Source of the DNA: Pseudomonas sp. GM41(2012)
Lineage (GTDB): Bacteria > Pseudomonadota > Gammaproteobacteria > Pseudomonadales > Pseudomonadaceae
Direction of reading: 5' to 3'
NCBI RefSeq assembly: GCF_000282315.2
Contig: NZ_AKJN02000006.1
Location: 620,001-684,000, forward strand
DNA: 64,000 nt
The notes beneath the pieces were generated by a model. The model searched no databases. It saw only the letters and a list, made by a program, of their open reading frames with translations, and was not told the origin of the DNA. Below, one piece after another: positions 8,747-18,483 of the stretch. A program made the position numbers and the translations under genes. Numbering within the stretch: position 1 is the stretch's first letter; the number at the start of each line of letters is the position of its first letter.

Positions 8747-10219
8747 CTAGGCCAACACCCGCTCCAACGTCCGCGTCACCCCCACATCCCGCAAGCTGTT
8801 ACAGCACCACTCAAACGCCGCCACAAACTCGGGCGAACGCGGGATCGCCGTACCAAAAATCTCCTCAACTGCCAGCAACCGCTGCGTGATCAACGCATCA
8901 TCCGCCACCAACGCCTGACAGAACGCCGCCCGCGGATCAGGAATGCTGTAGGTCTCGCCATTCTCGTCCACGCCCTTCAAATACAGGGCCCAAGCGGCCA
9001 CCACCAATGCCGCGCGCGTCGTCTCTCGTCCATCCGCGATCAATCGATTGATCGTCGGCACAGTGAACTTCGGAAACTTCGACGAACCGTCCGAACACAC
9101 GCGCTCCAGCTGATCGGCAATCGCCTGGTTGGAGAAGCGCGCCTCCAGGGTGTTTTTGTACTCGGTCAGGTCAATCCCCGGCACGGGTGACAGTTGCGGG
9201 GTCACGTCCAGGTCCATATAGGCACGCATGTAGCGCACGAACAGCGGGTCGTTCATGGTTTCGTGAACGAAGCGGTAACCCTTCAAAAAACCCAGATAAG
9301 TGAGTGCGAGGTGACTGCCGTTGAGCAGTTTGATTTTCATCTCTTCATAAGGCGTGACGTCATCAGTGAACTGCACGCCGACCTTTTCCCAGGCCGGCCG
9401 ACCGTTGACGAACTTGTCTTCCAGCACCCACTGCACAAAGGGTTCGCAGACCACCGGCCAGGCGTCGTCGATAGCGTGTTTATCGTGTAGTTGCAGCTTG
9501 TGTTCGGTGCTGGTCATCGGCGTGATGCGGTCGACCATCGCGCTCGGAAAACTGACATTGCTGGCGATCCAGTCCCGCAGATCGGCATCGCGCAGGGCGG
9601 CGAACGCCAGTAACGCTTTGCGAGTGACCGCGCCGTTGTGCGGCAGGTTATCGCAGGACATCAAGGTGAACGCGGGCGTGCCGGCTGCACGACGTTTGGC
9701 CAGCGCGGCGCAGAGAAAACCGAACACGGTTTTCGGCATGCTCGGGTGTGCCAGGTCGTGCTGGATTTGCGGCAGCTGGGCCATGAATTCGCCGGTGCTG
9801 TCGTCGATGCAGTAGCCGCCTTCGGTAATGGTCAGCGAAACGATACGAATCTCGGGGCTGGCGAGTTTGTCGATCAACGCTTGCGCGCCGTCTTCGGCCA
9901 ACAGCATGTCGCGAATCGCGCCGATCACCCGAACTTCGGTGTCGTCGGTATCGCCCAACTCGAACAGGGTGAAGAGGTAATCCTGCTCTTTGAGATCGTC
10001 CCGGGCGCGGCGGTCTTCGGCGCGCAGGCCGACGCCGCAAATCGCCCAGTCGAGGTCTTCGCCGGTATTCATCAACGCATCGGTGTAATACGCCTGATGC
10101 GCCCGGTGGAAACCGCCAACGCCGATGTGCGCGATGCCTTGGCGGGTGTCGCTCAGGGCGTAGGCGGGCAGGACCACCTCGGGGGCGAGGCGGTTGAGGT
10201 TCTGTTTATTCAGTTTCAT
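8747..10219 (-). CDS. mtlD: Mannitol/arabitol/sorbitol 2-dehydrogenase
   Basis: A long-chain polyol dehydrogenase of 490 residues. It oxidises D-mannitol to fructose with NAD and in P. fluorescens also acts on arabitol and sorbitol. The NAD-binding segment IGVGGFHRAHQAYYTD is near residue 33, and the family signature KIKLLNGSHLALTYLG carries the catalytic Lys and the Asn/His of the active site. The start is the ATG at 10217-10219; a GTG one codon earlier is less likely. It follows mtlK closely. Confidence 0.95.
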   Translation of the reverse strand: MKLNKQNLNRLAPEVVLPAYALSDTRQGIAHIGVGGFHRAHQAYYTDALMNTGEDLDWAICGVGLRAEDRRARDDLKEQDYLFTLFELGDTDDTEVRVIGAIRDMLLAEDGAQALIDKLASPEIRIVSLTITEGGYCIDDSTGEFMAQLPQIQHDLAHPSMPKTVFGFLCAALAKRRAAGTPAFTLMSCDNLPHNGAVTRKALLAFAALRDADLRDWIASNVSFPSAMVDRITPMTSTEHKLQLHDKHAIDDAWPVVCEPFVQWVLEDKFVNGRPAWEKVGVQFTDDVTPYEEMKIKLLNGSHLALTYLGFLKGYRFVHETMNDPLFVRYMRAYMDLDVTPQLSPVPGIDLTEYKNTLEARFSNQAIADQLERVCSDGSSKFPKFTVPTINRLIADGRETTRAALVVAAWALYLKGVDENGETYSIPDPRAAFCQALVADDALITQRLLAVEEIFGTAIPRSPEFVAAFEWCCNSLRDVGVTRTLERVLA

Positions 10220-10235
10220 CACATGCTCTCTAAAA

Positions 10236-11339
10236 TCAGGCCGCAGCGCGCAACGGGCGGGTCAGCGCCACGCCGTCGGCATCGAATAAATGGCAGTGAT
10301 CGGCGTCCAGATGCAGGCTCAGCGACTCGCCATAACGGCTGGCCAGGTCGCCGCGAACGCGCATGGTCAGCGCTTCGCCGGACGAGGTCACCACGTGGCA
10401 GAAGGTGTCGCTGCCCAGGCGTTCGCTGACGTCGGCGGTGACCTGCAAGGTGCAATCGCCGGTTTGCGCGAGATTCAGATGCTCCGGGCGAATGCCCAGG
10501 GTCACCGCGCCGCCGACGCTCAGGTTGGCGCCGCTCAGCGGCAACGTGATGCGGGTGCCGGCGTCCAGCAGCACTTCGCAGCGCTGGCTTTCGACGCGGG
10601 TGACTTTGCCCTTGAGGAAGCCCATTTTCGGCGTGCCCAGGAACCCGGCAACGAACAGGTTGGCCGGCTGGTGATACAGATCCAGTGGCGAGCCGACTTG
10701 TTCGACTTTGCCGCCATTGAGTACCACGACTTTGTCGGCCATGGTCATGGCTTCGACCTGGTCGTGGGTCACGTAGATCATCGTGGCTTTGAGTTCTTTG
10801 TGCAGGCGCAGCAGTTCCAGGCGCATCTGCACCCGCAGGGCGGCGTCGAGGTTGGACAGTGGTTCGTCGAACAGGAAGATCTTCGGATTGCGCACGATGG
10901 CCCGGCCGATGGCCACGCGTTGACGCTGACCGCCGGACAACTGTTTCGGTTTACGTTCGAGCATCGGCCCGAGTTCGAGGATGCGCGCCGCTTCGCCGAC
11001 TTTCTTCTCGACTTCGGCTTTCGGTACGCCCGCCAGGTCAAGGGCAAACGACATGTTTTTGCGCACGCTCATGTGTGGGTACAGGGCATAGGTCTGGAAC
11101 ACCATCGCCAGGTCGCGCTTGGCCGGGCTGACTTCGGTGATGTCGCGGCCATCGAGTTCGATGGTGCCACTGGTGACCTCCTCCAGGCCGGCGATCAGTC
11201 GCAGCAAGGTGGATTTGCCGCAGCCCGACGGGCCGACGAATACCACGAACTCGCGGTCGTTCACTTCCAGGTCGATGCCTTTGATGATGGAAAAGCCTTC
11301 GAAGCCTTTTTGCAGATTCTTGATTTTCAGGTTGGCCAT
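10236..11339 (-). CDS. mtlK: ABC transporter ATP-binding subunit for polyols
   Basis: A protein of 367 residues of the MalK/UgpC subfamily, energising the MtlEFG importer. Walker A is GPSGCGKST, the signature is [14 protein letters not shown], and Walker B is [12 protein letters not shown] with the following H-loop [12 protein letters not shown]-terminal TOBE/regulatory region begins near residue 240 (LGIRPEHL). The start is the ATG at 11337-11339, placed 9 bases after GGAGG; an upstream in-frame start would overlap the REP region and has no ribosome site. Confidence 0.95.
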   Translation of the reverse strand: MANLKIKNLQKGFEGFSIIKGIDLEVNDREFVVFVGPSGCGKSTLLRLIAGLEEVTSGTIELDGRDITEVSPAKRDLAMVFQTYALYPHMSVRKNMSFALDLAGVPKAEVEKKVGEAARILELGPMLERKPKQLSGGQRQRVAIGRAIVRNPKIFLFDEPLSNLDAALRVQMRLELLRLHKELKATMIYVTHDQVEAMTMADKVVVLNGGKVEQVGSPLDLYHQPANLFVAGFLGTPKMGFLKGKVTRVESQRCEVLLDAGTRITLPLSGANLSVGGAVTLGIRPEHLNLAQTGDCTLQVTADVSERLGSDTFCHVVTSSGEALTMRVRGDLASRYGESLSLHLDADHCHLFDADGVALTRPLRAAA

Positions 11340-11370
11340 GATGATGGGCCTCCACTTGTTGTTTTTTAAG

Positions 11371-11466
11371 ATCAAAAGATCGCAGCCTTCGGCAGCTCCT
11401 ACACGGAACGTCCGGCCGATGCGGTGCCCCTGTAGGAGCTGCCGCAGGCTGCGATCTTTTGCTTTT
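11371..11466. repeat. REP pair between mtlG and mtlK
   Basis: Two inverted copies of the GATCGCAGCC-(T/G)-CGGCAGCTCCTAC unit with about 35 bases between them, filling the mtlG-mtlK gap inside the operon. A structure here can protect the upstream mtlEFG message or damp the downstream genes. Confidence 0.85.
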
Positions 11467-11472
11467 GATTTT

Positions 11473-12303
11473 TCATTTCACGGCGCCGAACGACAGGCCG
11501 CGGACCAATTGTTTCTGGCTGATCCAGCCGAAGATCAGGATCGGCGCGCAGGCCAGGGTCGACACCGCCGACAACTTGGCCCAGAACAACCCTTCGGGAC
11601 TTGAGTACGAGGCGATCAACGCGGTCAGTGGCGCGGCTTTCGACGAAGTCAGGTTCAGCGACCAGAACGCCTCGTTCCAGCACAGGATCAGCGACAGCAG
11701 CACCGTGGACGCCAGGCCGCCCTTGGCGATCGGCAGCAGCACCCGGACCATTTCCTGCCACAGCGTGGCACCGTCGAGGCGCGCGGCTTCGAGGATGTCT
11801 TTCGGGATATCTTTGAAGTAGGTGTAAATCATCCAGACCACGATCGGCAGGTTGATCAGGGTGTAGATCACGATCAGCGCGATGCGCGTATCGAGCAGGC
11901 CGAAACTCTTGGCCAGCAGGTAGATCGGCATCAGCACGCCCACCGGTGGCAGCATTTTGGTGGAGAGCATCCACAGCAGCGTGCCTTTGGTGCGCTGGGT
12001 TTCGTAGAACGCCATCGAGTAGGCCGCCGGCACCGCGATCAGCAGGCACAGGGCGGTAGCGCTGAACGAAATCACCACCGAGTTCCAGGCGAAGCTGAAG
12101 TAATCGCTGCGCTCATTGATGTGCAGGTAGTTCTCCAGCGTCGGCGTGAAGAGGAACTGCGGCGGCGTGGCGAACGCGTCGATTTCGGTTTTGAAACTGG
12201 TCATCACCATCCAGAAGATCGGGAAGAAGATCAGGATCGCGATGGCCCAGGCCAGGGTGCCGAGCAGCAGGCTTTGCAGGCGGCGGGATTGTTGAAGGGT
12301 CAT
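11473..12303 (-). CDS. mtlG: ABC transporter permease for polyols, MalG type
   Basis: An inner membrane protein of 276 residues. Hydrophobic spans include [20 protein letters not shown] near the N-terminus and [13 protein letters not shown] near the C-terminus. The EAA loop reads [20 protein letters not shown] and contacts the ATPase MtlK. Starts 10 bp after mtlF, with GAGG 8 bases before the ATG. Confidence 0.94.
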   Translation of the reverse strand: MTLQQSRRLQSLLLGTLAWAIAILIFFPIFWMVMTSFKTEIDAFATPPQFLFTPTLENYLHINERSDYFSFAWNSVVISFSATALCLLIAVPAAYSMAFYETQRTKGTLLWMLSTKMLPPVGVLMPIYLLAKSFGLLDTRIALIVIYTLINLPIVVWMIYTYFKDIPKDILEAARLDGATLWQEMVRVLLPIAKGGLASTVLLSLILCWNEAFWSLNLTSSKAAPLTALIASYSSPEGLFWAKLSAVSTLACAPILIFGWISQKQLVRGLSFGAVK

Positions 12304-12313
12304 GGCGCAGGCC

Positions 12314-13240
12314 TCAGGCTTTGTCTGTCAGGTTTTTGCCGATCATGCGCACCAGCACGATGGCCGCGATGTTGGCGATCACCACCGCGATCAAGCCACC
12401 GGCGGACGCCATGCCGACGTCGAACTGCACCAGCGCCTGGTTGTAGATCAGGTAGGCGAGGTTGGTCGAGGCGTAGCCGGGGCCGCCGTTGGTGGTGGTG
12501 AAGATTTCGGCGAACACCGAGAGCAGGAAGATGGTTTCGATCATCACCACCACCGCAATCGGCCGGGCCAGGTGCGGCAAGGTCAGGTGCCAGAAGATCG
12601 CGATCGGCCCGGCACTGTCGAGGCGCGCGGCTTCCTTCTGTTCCTGGTCGAGGGACTGCATGGCGGTCATCAGGATCAGGATCGCGAACGGCAGCCATTG
12701 CCAGGACACGATGATGATGATCGACAGCAGCGGGTAGTGCGCCAGCCAGTCCACCGGCTGCGCGCCGAACAGTTTCCAGACGTAGGCGAGGATCCCCGAC
12801 ACCGGATGGAAAATCAGGTTCTTCCAGATCAGCGCCCCGACGGTGGGCATGATGAAAAACGGCGAGATCAGCATCACCCGCACGATGCCGCGACCGAGAA
12901 ACTCACTGGCCTCCAGCAGCGCACTGATCAACACGCCGAACACCACGCTGATCAGCAGCACGCTGCCGACCAGCAACAAGGTGTTGGTGGCGCCGGGCAG
13001 AAAGCCCGAGTCGCTGAGGAAGTAGCTGAAGTTCTCCAGCCCGACGAACGCGTTCTCGCCGGGGTACAGCAGGTTGTAGCGGATCAGCGAAAAGTAAACG
13101 GTCATGCCCAGCGGCACGATCATCCACAGCAGCAACAACGCCACCGAGGGGCTGACCAGAAACCAGCCGGGGTTGGCCAACCGGCTTTTACGCACCGGTT
13201 GGGGAATGTCCATGTGAGCTTTGGCAGTTGAAATATTCAT
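12314..13240 (-). CDS. mtlF: ABC transporter permease for polyols, MalF type
   Basis: An inner membrane protein of 308 residues with about six hydrophobic spans (VALLLLWMIVPLGMTVYFSL, LLSIIIIVSWQWLPFAILIL and others). Its EAA loop is EAARLDSAGPIAIFWHLTLP. It pairs with MtlG to form the channel. The start is taken as the ATG at 13238-13240 (MNISTAKAHMDIP); another ATG lies at 13264 and neither has a strong ribosome site. A REP pair separates it from mtlE. Confidence 0.92.
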   Translation of the reverse strand: MNISTAKAHMDIPQPVRKSRLANPGWFLVSPSVALLLLWMIVPLGMTVYFSLIRYNLLYPGENAFVGLENFSYFLSDSGFLPGATNTLLLVGSVLLISVVFGVLISALLEASEFLGRGIVRVMLISPFFIMPTVGALIWKNLIFHPVSGILAYVWKLFGAQPVDWLAHYPLLSIIIIVSWQWLPFAILILMTAMQSLDQEQKEAARLDSAGPIAIFWHLTLPHLARPIAVVVMIETIFLLSVFAEIFTTTNGGPGYASTNLAYLIYNQALVQFDVGMASAGGLIAVVIANIAAIVLVRMIGKNLTDKA

Positions 13241-13285
13241 GGCGATAGAACCGATTGGGAACATGAGCAAAAGAGCGGTGAGTCC

Positions 13286-13379
13286 CCTGTAGGAGCAAAG
13301 CTTGCTCGCGATGAACGATGATGCGGTTCATCTGACAGACCGCGTCGCGACAATCGCGGGCAAGCCTTGCTCCTACAGG
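13286..13379. repeat. REP pair between mtlE and mtlF
   Basis: Inverted copies of CTGTAGGAGCAAAGCTTGCTCGCGA flank about 40 bases. The position straight after the binding-protein gene fits the common arrangement in which a hairpin lets the binding protein be made in excess of the permease subunits. Confidence 0.85.
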
Positions 13380-13389
13380 TAGTGCCGGG

Positions 13390-14700
13390 TTACTTGGGGT
13401 AACCGGCGCGCTTCATTTCACGTTCGGTGGTTGACTGGGCAGCGGTCAGGGCCTGGTCGACCGTGGTCTGGCCGATCAGCGCTGCCGAGAACAATTTGCC
13501 GACCTGGGTGCCCACGGCCTGGAACTCAGGAATGGTCACCAACTGGATGCCGATGTACGGCACGGGCTTGAGGGTCGGCTTGCTCGGGTCCGCGGCTTTC
13601 AGCGATTCAAGGGTCGCCTTGGCGAACGGCGCAGCCTTCATGTACTCATCGCTGTACGTCGAAGCGCGAGTACCTGGCGGCACGTTGGCGATGCCGTCTT
13701 TCTCGGCAACCAACGCACCGTATTCCTTGGAAGTGGCCCAGGCGCTGAAGGTCTTCGCCGCGTCCTTGGCCTTGGAACTGGTGGGAATTGCCAGCGCCCA
13801 GGAATACAACCAGGCCGAGCCCTTGTCGGTGGTCTCGTGCGGTGCGTAGGTGAAGCCGACGTGGTCGCTGACCTTGCTTTGGGTCTTGTCGGTGACGAAG
13901 GAGCCGGCCACGCTGGCATCCACCCAGATCGCGCATTTGCCGCTGTTGAACAGCGCCAGGTTTTCGTTGAAACCGTTGCTCGACGCACCCGGCGGGCCGG
14001 ATTTTTTCATGGTGTCGACGTAGAAATTCAGCGCGTTTTTCCACTCGGGGCCGGTGAATTCCGGCTGCCACTGCTCATCAAACCAGCGCGCACCATAGGC
14101 ATTGGCGACGGTGGTGATCAGCGCCATGTTCTCACCCCAGCCGGCCTTGCCGCGCAGGCAGATGCCGTACTGTTCTTTATCCTTGTTGGTGAGTTTGCTG
14201 GCGAATTCGCTGATCTGGGTCCAGGTCGGGTGCTCGGGCATGGTCAGCCCGGCGTCCTTGAACAGATCGGTGCGGTAATAGGTGATGGAGCTTTCAGCGT
14301 AGAACGGCAGGGCATACAGCGAACCCTTGACCGACAGGCCTTCACGCACCGACGGGAAGACGTCGTCGAGGGCATAAGACGCCGGCAAATCCTTCATCGG
14401 CTCCAGCCAGCCCTTGGCGCCCCAGAGTGCAGCTTCGTACATGCCGATGGTCAACACATCGAACTGTCCGCCCTGAGTGGCAATGTCGGTGGTCAGGCGT
14501 TGGCGCAGGACGTTTTCTTCCAGCACCACCCAATTGAGCTTGATGTCCGGATGCTCGGCCTCGAAGGTTTTCGAGAGTTTTTGCATGCGGATCATGTCGC
14601 TGTTGTTGACGGTGGCAATGGTCAGGGTCTGGGCGCCGAGGCTGACGCTGCTGAGGGTCATGCAGGTGAGGGCAAGCAGAGCTTTTACAGAAGGTTGCAT
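13390..14700 (-). CDS. mtlE: Periplasmic polyol-binding protein of the mannitol ABC transporter
   Basis: A family 1 solute-binding protein of 436 residues. The Sec signal peptide is the first 23 residues or so (ALLALTCMTLSSVSLGAQ), followed by TLTIATVNNSDMIRMQKLSKTF. It delivers mannitol, sorbitol or arabitol to MtlFGK. The ATG is preceded by AAAAGGAG. First structural gene of the operon, downstream of mtlR on the same strand and separated from it by 344 bp that hold its promoter. Confidence 0.95.
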   Translation of the reverse strand: MQPSVKALLALTCMTLSSVSLGAQTLTIATVNNSDMIRMQKLSKTFEAEHPDIKLNWVVLEENVLRQRLTTDIATQGGQFDVLTIGMYEAALWGAKGWLEPMKDLPASYALDDVFPSVREGLSVKGSLYALPFYAESSITYYRTDLFKDAGLTMPEHPTWTQISEFASKLTNKDKEQYGICLRGKAGWGENMALITTVANAYGARWFDEQWQPEFTGPEWKNALNFYVDTMKKSGPPGASSNGFNENLALFNSGKCAIWVDASVAGSFVTDKTQSKVSDHVGFTYAPHETTDKGSAWLYSWALAIPTSSKAKDAAKTFSAWATSKEYGALVAEKDGIANVPPGTRASTYSDEYMKAAPFAKATLESLKAADPSKPTLKPVPYIGIQLVTIPEFQAVGTQVGKLFSAALIGQTTVDQALTAAQSTTEREMKRAGYPK

Positions 14701-14778
14701 CGTGCACTCCTTTTCTGCACCCGGCGGGTACAGAAGGACAGTTATTGTTTTTGTGTCTTCCGACGGCAGGAAGAATGT

Positions 14779-14850
14779 GCACTGATTACAGCCTTCAATT
14801 GATGACGTGACAAATCATCCATCGCACTTCGATCGATACTATTTTGCACT
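14779..14850 (-). promoter_or_regulatory. Possible MtlR binding half-sites upstream of mtlE
   Basis: On the coding strand of mtlE the pentamer AGTGC occurs at 14846-14850, 14824-14828 and 14779-14783. The first two are exactly 22 bp apart, two helical turns, as is usual for direct-repeat half-sites of AraC/XylS activators. They lie about 125-150 bp before the mtlE start. Assigning them to MtlR is an inference from spacing and position. Confidence 0.35.
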
Positions 14851-14941
14851 GGGTTTTGAGAGGAGAGGTGCAGGGAACGGCTTTTCAGCTGTTGACGCCT
14901 ATTGAATCCGTACAGGTTTTCAGTGCGAAAACAGGTCTTAA

Positions 14942-15035
14942 CCTGTGGGAGCGAGCCTGCTCGCGATGGCGTCGTGTCAGTCAACATTAATGTGGAATGA
15001 TCCACCGCTTTCGCGAGCAGGCTCGCTCCCACAGG
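14942..15035. repeat. REP pair between mtlR and mtlE
   Basis: Inverted copies of CTGTGGGAGCGAGCCTGCTCGCGA with about 45 bases between them, immediately after the mtlR stop. It probably separates the mtlR transcript from the mtlE promoter. Confidence 0.85.
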
Positions 15036-15044
15036 GATTTGTGA

Positions 15045-15950
15045 TTAACCAAGGTTTTGTTCGGTCAACCGCTGCACCGCCAACCGCCGGTAATGCGACG
15101 GCGTCATGCCCTTGAGCTGCTGAAAGCGCCGATTGAAGTTGGAAATATTGTTGAAGCCCGACTCGAAACACACGTCGGTTACCGGCTTGTTGCCATCGGC
15201 CAGCAGCTCGCAGGATTTGCTGATGCGCAGGCGATTGACGAACTCGATGAAGCAGCGGCCAGTGGCTTGCTTGAACACTCGACTGAAATAGGTCGGCTTC
15301 ATGCCCAAGTGCTCGGCGACTTCTTCCAGCGGCAGTTCACGGGCGTAATGCGCGAAGATGTAATCCACCGCCCGGTTGGTGCGATCGATGTTGTGCTCGT
15401 CGGCCAATTGCGGCGTCGTGGCGCCAGACAGCAGTTGATAGTCGTCAGAGGCCGCCAGCAACTCCAGCAAGATGAAAAAGTGCCCGAGGCGCGTCACGCC
15501 CTGGGTGTCGGCAATGCGCTGCATCAAGGTCATGGCCTGGCGGATGGTGCGCTTGCAGCGAAACTCGATGCCGTACTGGGCGCGCTCCAACAGCGGCGCC
15601 AGCGCCTTAAGCTCGGCAAACACCACGTGGCCGCTGTCGAACAACTCGTCCGTGAAATTGACCAGCATGTCGCGCTTGGGCACCACTTCGTCTTCGGCCA
15701 CCTGGCTGATCCAGTTGTGGGGCAGGTTGGGGCCGGTGAGAAACAGCGATTCCGGATAGAAATTACCGATGTAGTCACCGATGAACACTTTGCCGGAGCT
15801 GGCGACGATCAGGTGCAGCTCGTATTCCTTGTGGAAATGCCAGCGCACCAACGGGCAAGGAAAACCGTGCTGGCGGTAGATGATGGACAACCCGTTGTGG
15901 TCGTCCATCAGTTCGTAGGAGGGGTCTGTCACGCGGGCTGTTCGGGTCAT
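15045..15950 (-). CDS. mtlR: AraC/XylS-family activator of the mannitol operon
   Basis: A protein of 301 residues. The N-terminal cupin-like sensing half includes WHFHKEYELHLIVASSGKVFIGDY. The C-terminal half has two helix-turn-helix motifs (LEEVAEHLGMKPTYFSRVFKQ and the VCFESGFNNISNFNRRFQQ signature) of the AraC family. It should activate the mtl promoter when polyol is present, as its homologue does in P. fluorescens. It lies upstream of mtlE on the same strand. Confidence 0.9.
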   Translation of the reverse strand: MTRTARVTDPSYELMDDHNGLSIIYRQHGFPCPLVRWHFHKEYELHLIVASSGKVFIGDYIGNFYPESLFLTGPNLPHNWISQVAEDEVVPKRDMLVNFTDELFDSGHVVFAELKALAPLLERAQYGIEFRCKRTIRQAMTLMQRIADTQGVTRLGHFFILLELLAASDDYQLLSGATTPQLADEHNIDRTNRAVDYIFAHYARELPLEEVAEHLGMKPTYFSRVFKQATGRCFIEFVNRLRISKSCELLADGNKPVTDVCFESGFNNISNFNRRFQQLKGMTPSHYRRLAVQRLTEQNLG

Positions 15951-16061
15951 GTCAGGACGCTTTTCTTGTTATCGCTATCCGATCATGCCTCTTTTGGCGC
16001 CTGCTGTGCCAGCCTGCCACGACTATCGCTAACGGGTGACCCCATCGCGCGCGAAAGATGG

Positions 16062-16925
16062 TTAATTTCGCTTGCTCGCTTTCGTCAGGTTTACCGTTCG
16101 GCAGTAAGAGACAATGTTGGATTCTTCAATAAAATCGACATTGATGATGTTGCACTTTGATGCCCAATCGCTTTTATTCGGATCGAACCAGAAATTAAGC
16201 TCGTTATGAATATCCACAGGGCCGCCGAGAGCGCTGTAACTGGTGGCGGAAAGCGACCACGGTGCCCCTGTGCCCGGCGGGTATTTCAGCACATTAATAA
16301 TGTGCTGTTTCAAATCAGCGGCATTGGTGATACCGCTGCCAGACCATTTGTGCGCGATCTGCTCGTGAAATACATTTCGATCAAGAGCACTGTGCCATGG
16401 GGCGGCGACTAAAATTCTTTGCATAGAGCTGATTTGTTTGAGTTCACGAAGACTCAGAGACCGGTTTTGGGTGGGGATTATGCGATCGCCGATAAGGAGC
16501 TTTATTACGCTGTTGAAGTAAGTGAAATCAAACTGATCCCTCTTCAGTTCATGAAAGTCCAGGATGATGAATTCGTTGGGGTTCTCTTGAAGAAATTCTT
16601 CCACGTCAAATAAAAGGTTCCCCAAGGTACGACCATTGCGGTAACCGTTGTGATGAATGCAGAATTTCCCGAGTCCCTGCGCGTCAGCGTCGTACATTAA
16701 ACGGATATCGAGTGCTCGAGAACCGTGTCTCAGCTGAGCATAAAACGATTGGTGCTGACAGGCGAGCCAGTGGGCGCCTGGAATCAGCGGCCAGGATGCT
16801 TTCCAGTCGCTGCCCGCGTTATGAGTGCCTGGCAGCGTCAATTCGCAGAGCGACAATGTATCAATTGCCGGAGTAGCGGCCATCCAGTTGTTAAGTGTGT
16901 AATTATTCTGAACAAAGCTGTCCAT
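16062..16925 (-). CDS. Phosphatidylinositol-specific phospholipase C-like (PI-PLC X domain) protein
   Basis: A protein of 287 residues whose whole length fits a bacterial PI-PLC X domain. The two catalytic histidines of the family are plausible at H35 in LPGTHNAGSD and H91 or H92 in IHHNGY; the substrate-binding SRALDIRLMYDA segment lies between them and EFIILDFHEL follows. There is no signal peptide, unlike secreted Bacillus or Listeria enzymes, so export would need another route. The gene is fairly AT-rich. It sits at the start of an accessory block that also holds a large toxin-like gene. It could be a phosphodiesterase on a different substrate. Confidence 0.8.
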   Translation of the reverse strand: MDSFVQNNYTLNNWMAATPAIDTLSLCELTLPGTHNAGSDWKASWPLIPGAHWLACQHQSFYAQLRHGSRALDIRLMYDADAQGLGKFCIHHNGYRNGRTLGNLLFDVEEFLQENPNEFIILDFHELKRDQFDFTYFNSVIKLLIGDRIIPTQNRSLSLRELKQISSMQRILVAAPWHSALDRNVFHEQIAHKWSGSGITNAADLKQHIINVLKYPPGTGAPWSLSATSYSALGGPVDIHNELNFWFDPNKSDWASKCNIINVDFIEESNIVSYCRTVNLTKASKRN

Positions 16926-17073
16926 TTAATGCATCCTTGCATTGATTTGTCAGGGGTGAGTAGTTGTGCCGAACTCAACTAATCAAGTTAAAGTTCGGCT
17001 GGGTATTTATAGGGGTGATGTTGAACCTGGTCAATACAGTGGTAATGCAAAATGTTTGTTGTTGGGGCAGGTG

Positions 17074-18369
17074 TTATAGCGGGCTTCGATTCTTTGCTTC
17101 AATCCATTGCGCCATGTACTGCGTACTTTTATGGTGATGATGACGCAACATGCTTCCCGTAAAGTTATCGCTTCTAAGTTGTGCCAGGTGCTGTTGGCAA
17201 TACAACAACTTTTCGATCAGCGCCGGACCATGTTCCGATTGTCGATAACGATCGGCCAGCAATGTCTTCCCTTGGGATTGGGCGTCCGTCCATAGAGCCT
17301 CATCCTTGTACAGCTGAACCGCGCCATCGGCGAACGCCTGTGCTGTTCGGGTCACAGCCCCCGGCCAGAGATGTTCGCCATGCATCGCTTCTGCGCCGAT
17401 TGGCGTTGTGATCGTGGGTGTGCCACACAGCATCGCGTCGACAATTTTGCCTTTGATTCCGGCACCGAAGCGTAGGGGGGCCAGACAAATCCGTGCGCCA
17501 GACATGACCTGCAACGCATCTTCTGCCCAGTTCATCACATGAAAACCCTGGCCGGGGTTGTGCAACGCAGTCGCTTTGGGCGGTGTGTAAGCACCGTAAA
17601 TGTGCAATTGAGCCTTGGGCAGTTGTTCGCGGATCAGCGGCCAGATAGTGGTTTTCATCCAGAGCACCGCATCCCAGTTGGGCGCATGACGGAAGTTGCC
17701 GATGCTGAGAAAGTGCGCGCGGTCTTCAAAAGAAACCGGTGGCACGCTCGGAAGATCGACCATCAGCGGGCACCAATGCAGCAAGTGGCGCGGCAGCTTG
17801 AATTGCTCGACCAGCAACTCGATCTCTACTTCAGAAATCATCAGATTCAGGTCGCAACGATAAATCGCTGCGATTTCCCGTTTGGCCAGATCGGTCTCGG
17901 CCATGAGTTCAAACTCTTCACGTAATGCCGGCGCGAACAGCTCGTTGAAGTCATTGGCGTCGTCACTCGCCTTCAAACGCTCCTTGAGGCGTTCATGGCG
18001 GGCATCTCGCAAGCTTTGCAGGTCGGAGGTCTCAAGCACGCGCAAGGCATCGGGGCAGTGCTTCTCGACGCGCCAGCCGAACTGTTCTTCCATCATGAAC
18101 CGATCGAACAGCACGATATCCGGGGCCAGTTCGCTGATGAACGTGTCGAAACTGCTGTTGTTCAATTCGATCGGGACTTCGCGAATGCCCAGGACCGCCA
18201 GGTCTGCCCGGTGTTCACCGGTGCCGGCCGGGCTACTGAAAGTAATGTCCCAGCCTTGCTGCAAGAAGGTCTCGAGAATTTGCATCATGTGCCCACCGGC
18301 CGCTGAAGAGCGGGGCTCGGGCCAGACGTAACCGATGATCAGGACTTTGGTGGAAGAGGGCTGACTCAT
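17074..18369 (-). CDS. Glycosyltransferase, group 1 / GT4-like
   Basis: A protein of 431 residues, GT-B fold. The N-terminal domain starts KVLIIGYVWPEPRSSAAGGH. The C-terminal nucleotide-sugar site reads RFGAGIKGKIVDAMLCGTPT followed by TTPIGAEAMHG, the usual GT4 motif. The start is the ATG at 18367-18369 with AGGA 7 bases upstream; a frame start 15 codons earlier has none. It lies 114 bp after the toxin-like gene on the same strand. Its acceptor is unknown; it might modify surface glycans or the neighbouring toxin (speculative). Confidence 0.85.
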   Translation of the reverse strand: MSQPSSTKVLIIGYVWPEPRSSAAGGHMMQILETFLQQGWDITFSSPAGTGEHRADLAVLGIREVPIELNNSSFDTFISELAPDIVLFDRFMMEEQFGWRVEKHCPDALRVLETSDLQSLRDARHERLKERLKASDDANDFNELFAPALREEFELMAETDLAKREIAAIYRCDLNLMISEVEIELLVEQFKLPRHLLHWCPLMVDLPSVPPVSFEDRAHFLSIGNFRHAPNWDAVLWMKTTIWPLIREQLPKAQLHIYGAYTPPKATALHNPGQGFHVMNWAEDALQVMSGARICLAPLRFGAGIKGKIVDAMLCGTPTITTPIGAEAMHGEHLWPGAVTRTAQAFADGAVQLYKDEALWTDAQSQGKTLLADRYRQSEHGPALIEKLLYCQQHLAQLRSDNFTGSMLRHHHHKSTQYMAQWIEAKNRSPL

Positions 18370-18448
18370 GGGGCATTCCTTGATGCGGGCACGGGGCGTC
18401 GAAAAAGCGCGCAATTAAACCACAGTCAGTTGTTTCCATTCAGCCAAT

Positions 18449-18473
18449 CTGCCGCAGGCCCGCCCTGCGGCAG
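18449..18473. other. Strong GC hairpin after the toxin-like gene
   Basis: CTGCCGCAGG and CCTGCGGCAG face each other over a 5-base loop, between the toxin-like gene and the glycosyltransferase. There is no T-run on either side, so it is not a classical terminator; it may be a solo REP hairpin or an attenuating structure. Confidence 0.55.
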
Positions 18474-18483
18474 ATCATGTGGC

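Noticed and set aside
18449..18473. Hairpin read as an intrinsic terminator of the toxin-like gene
   Set aside because: There is no T-run on either strand; recorded as a hairpin only.
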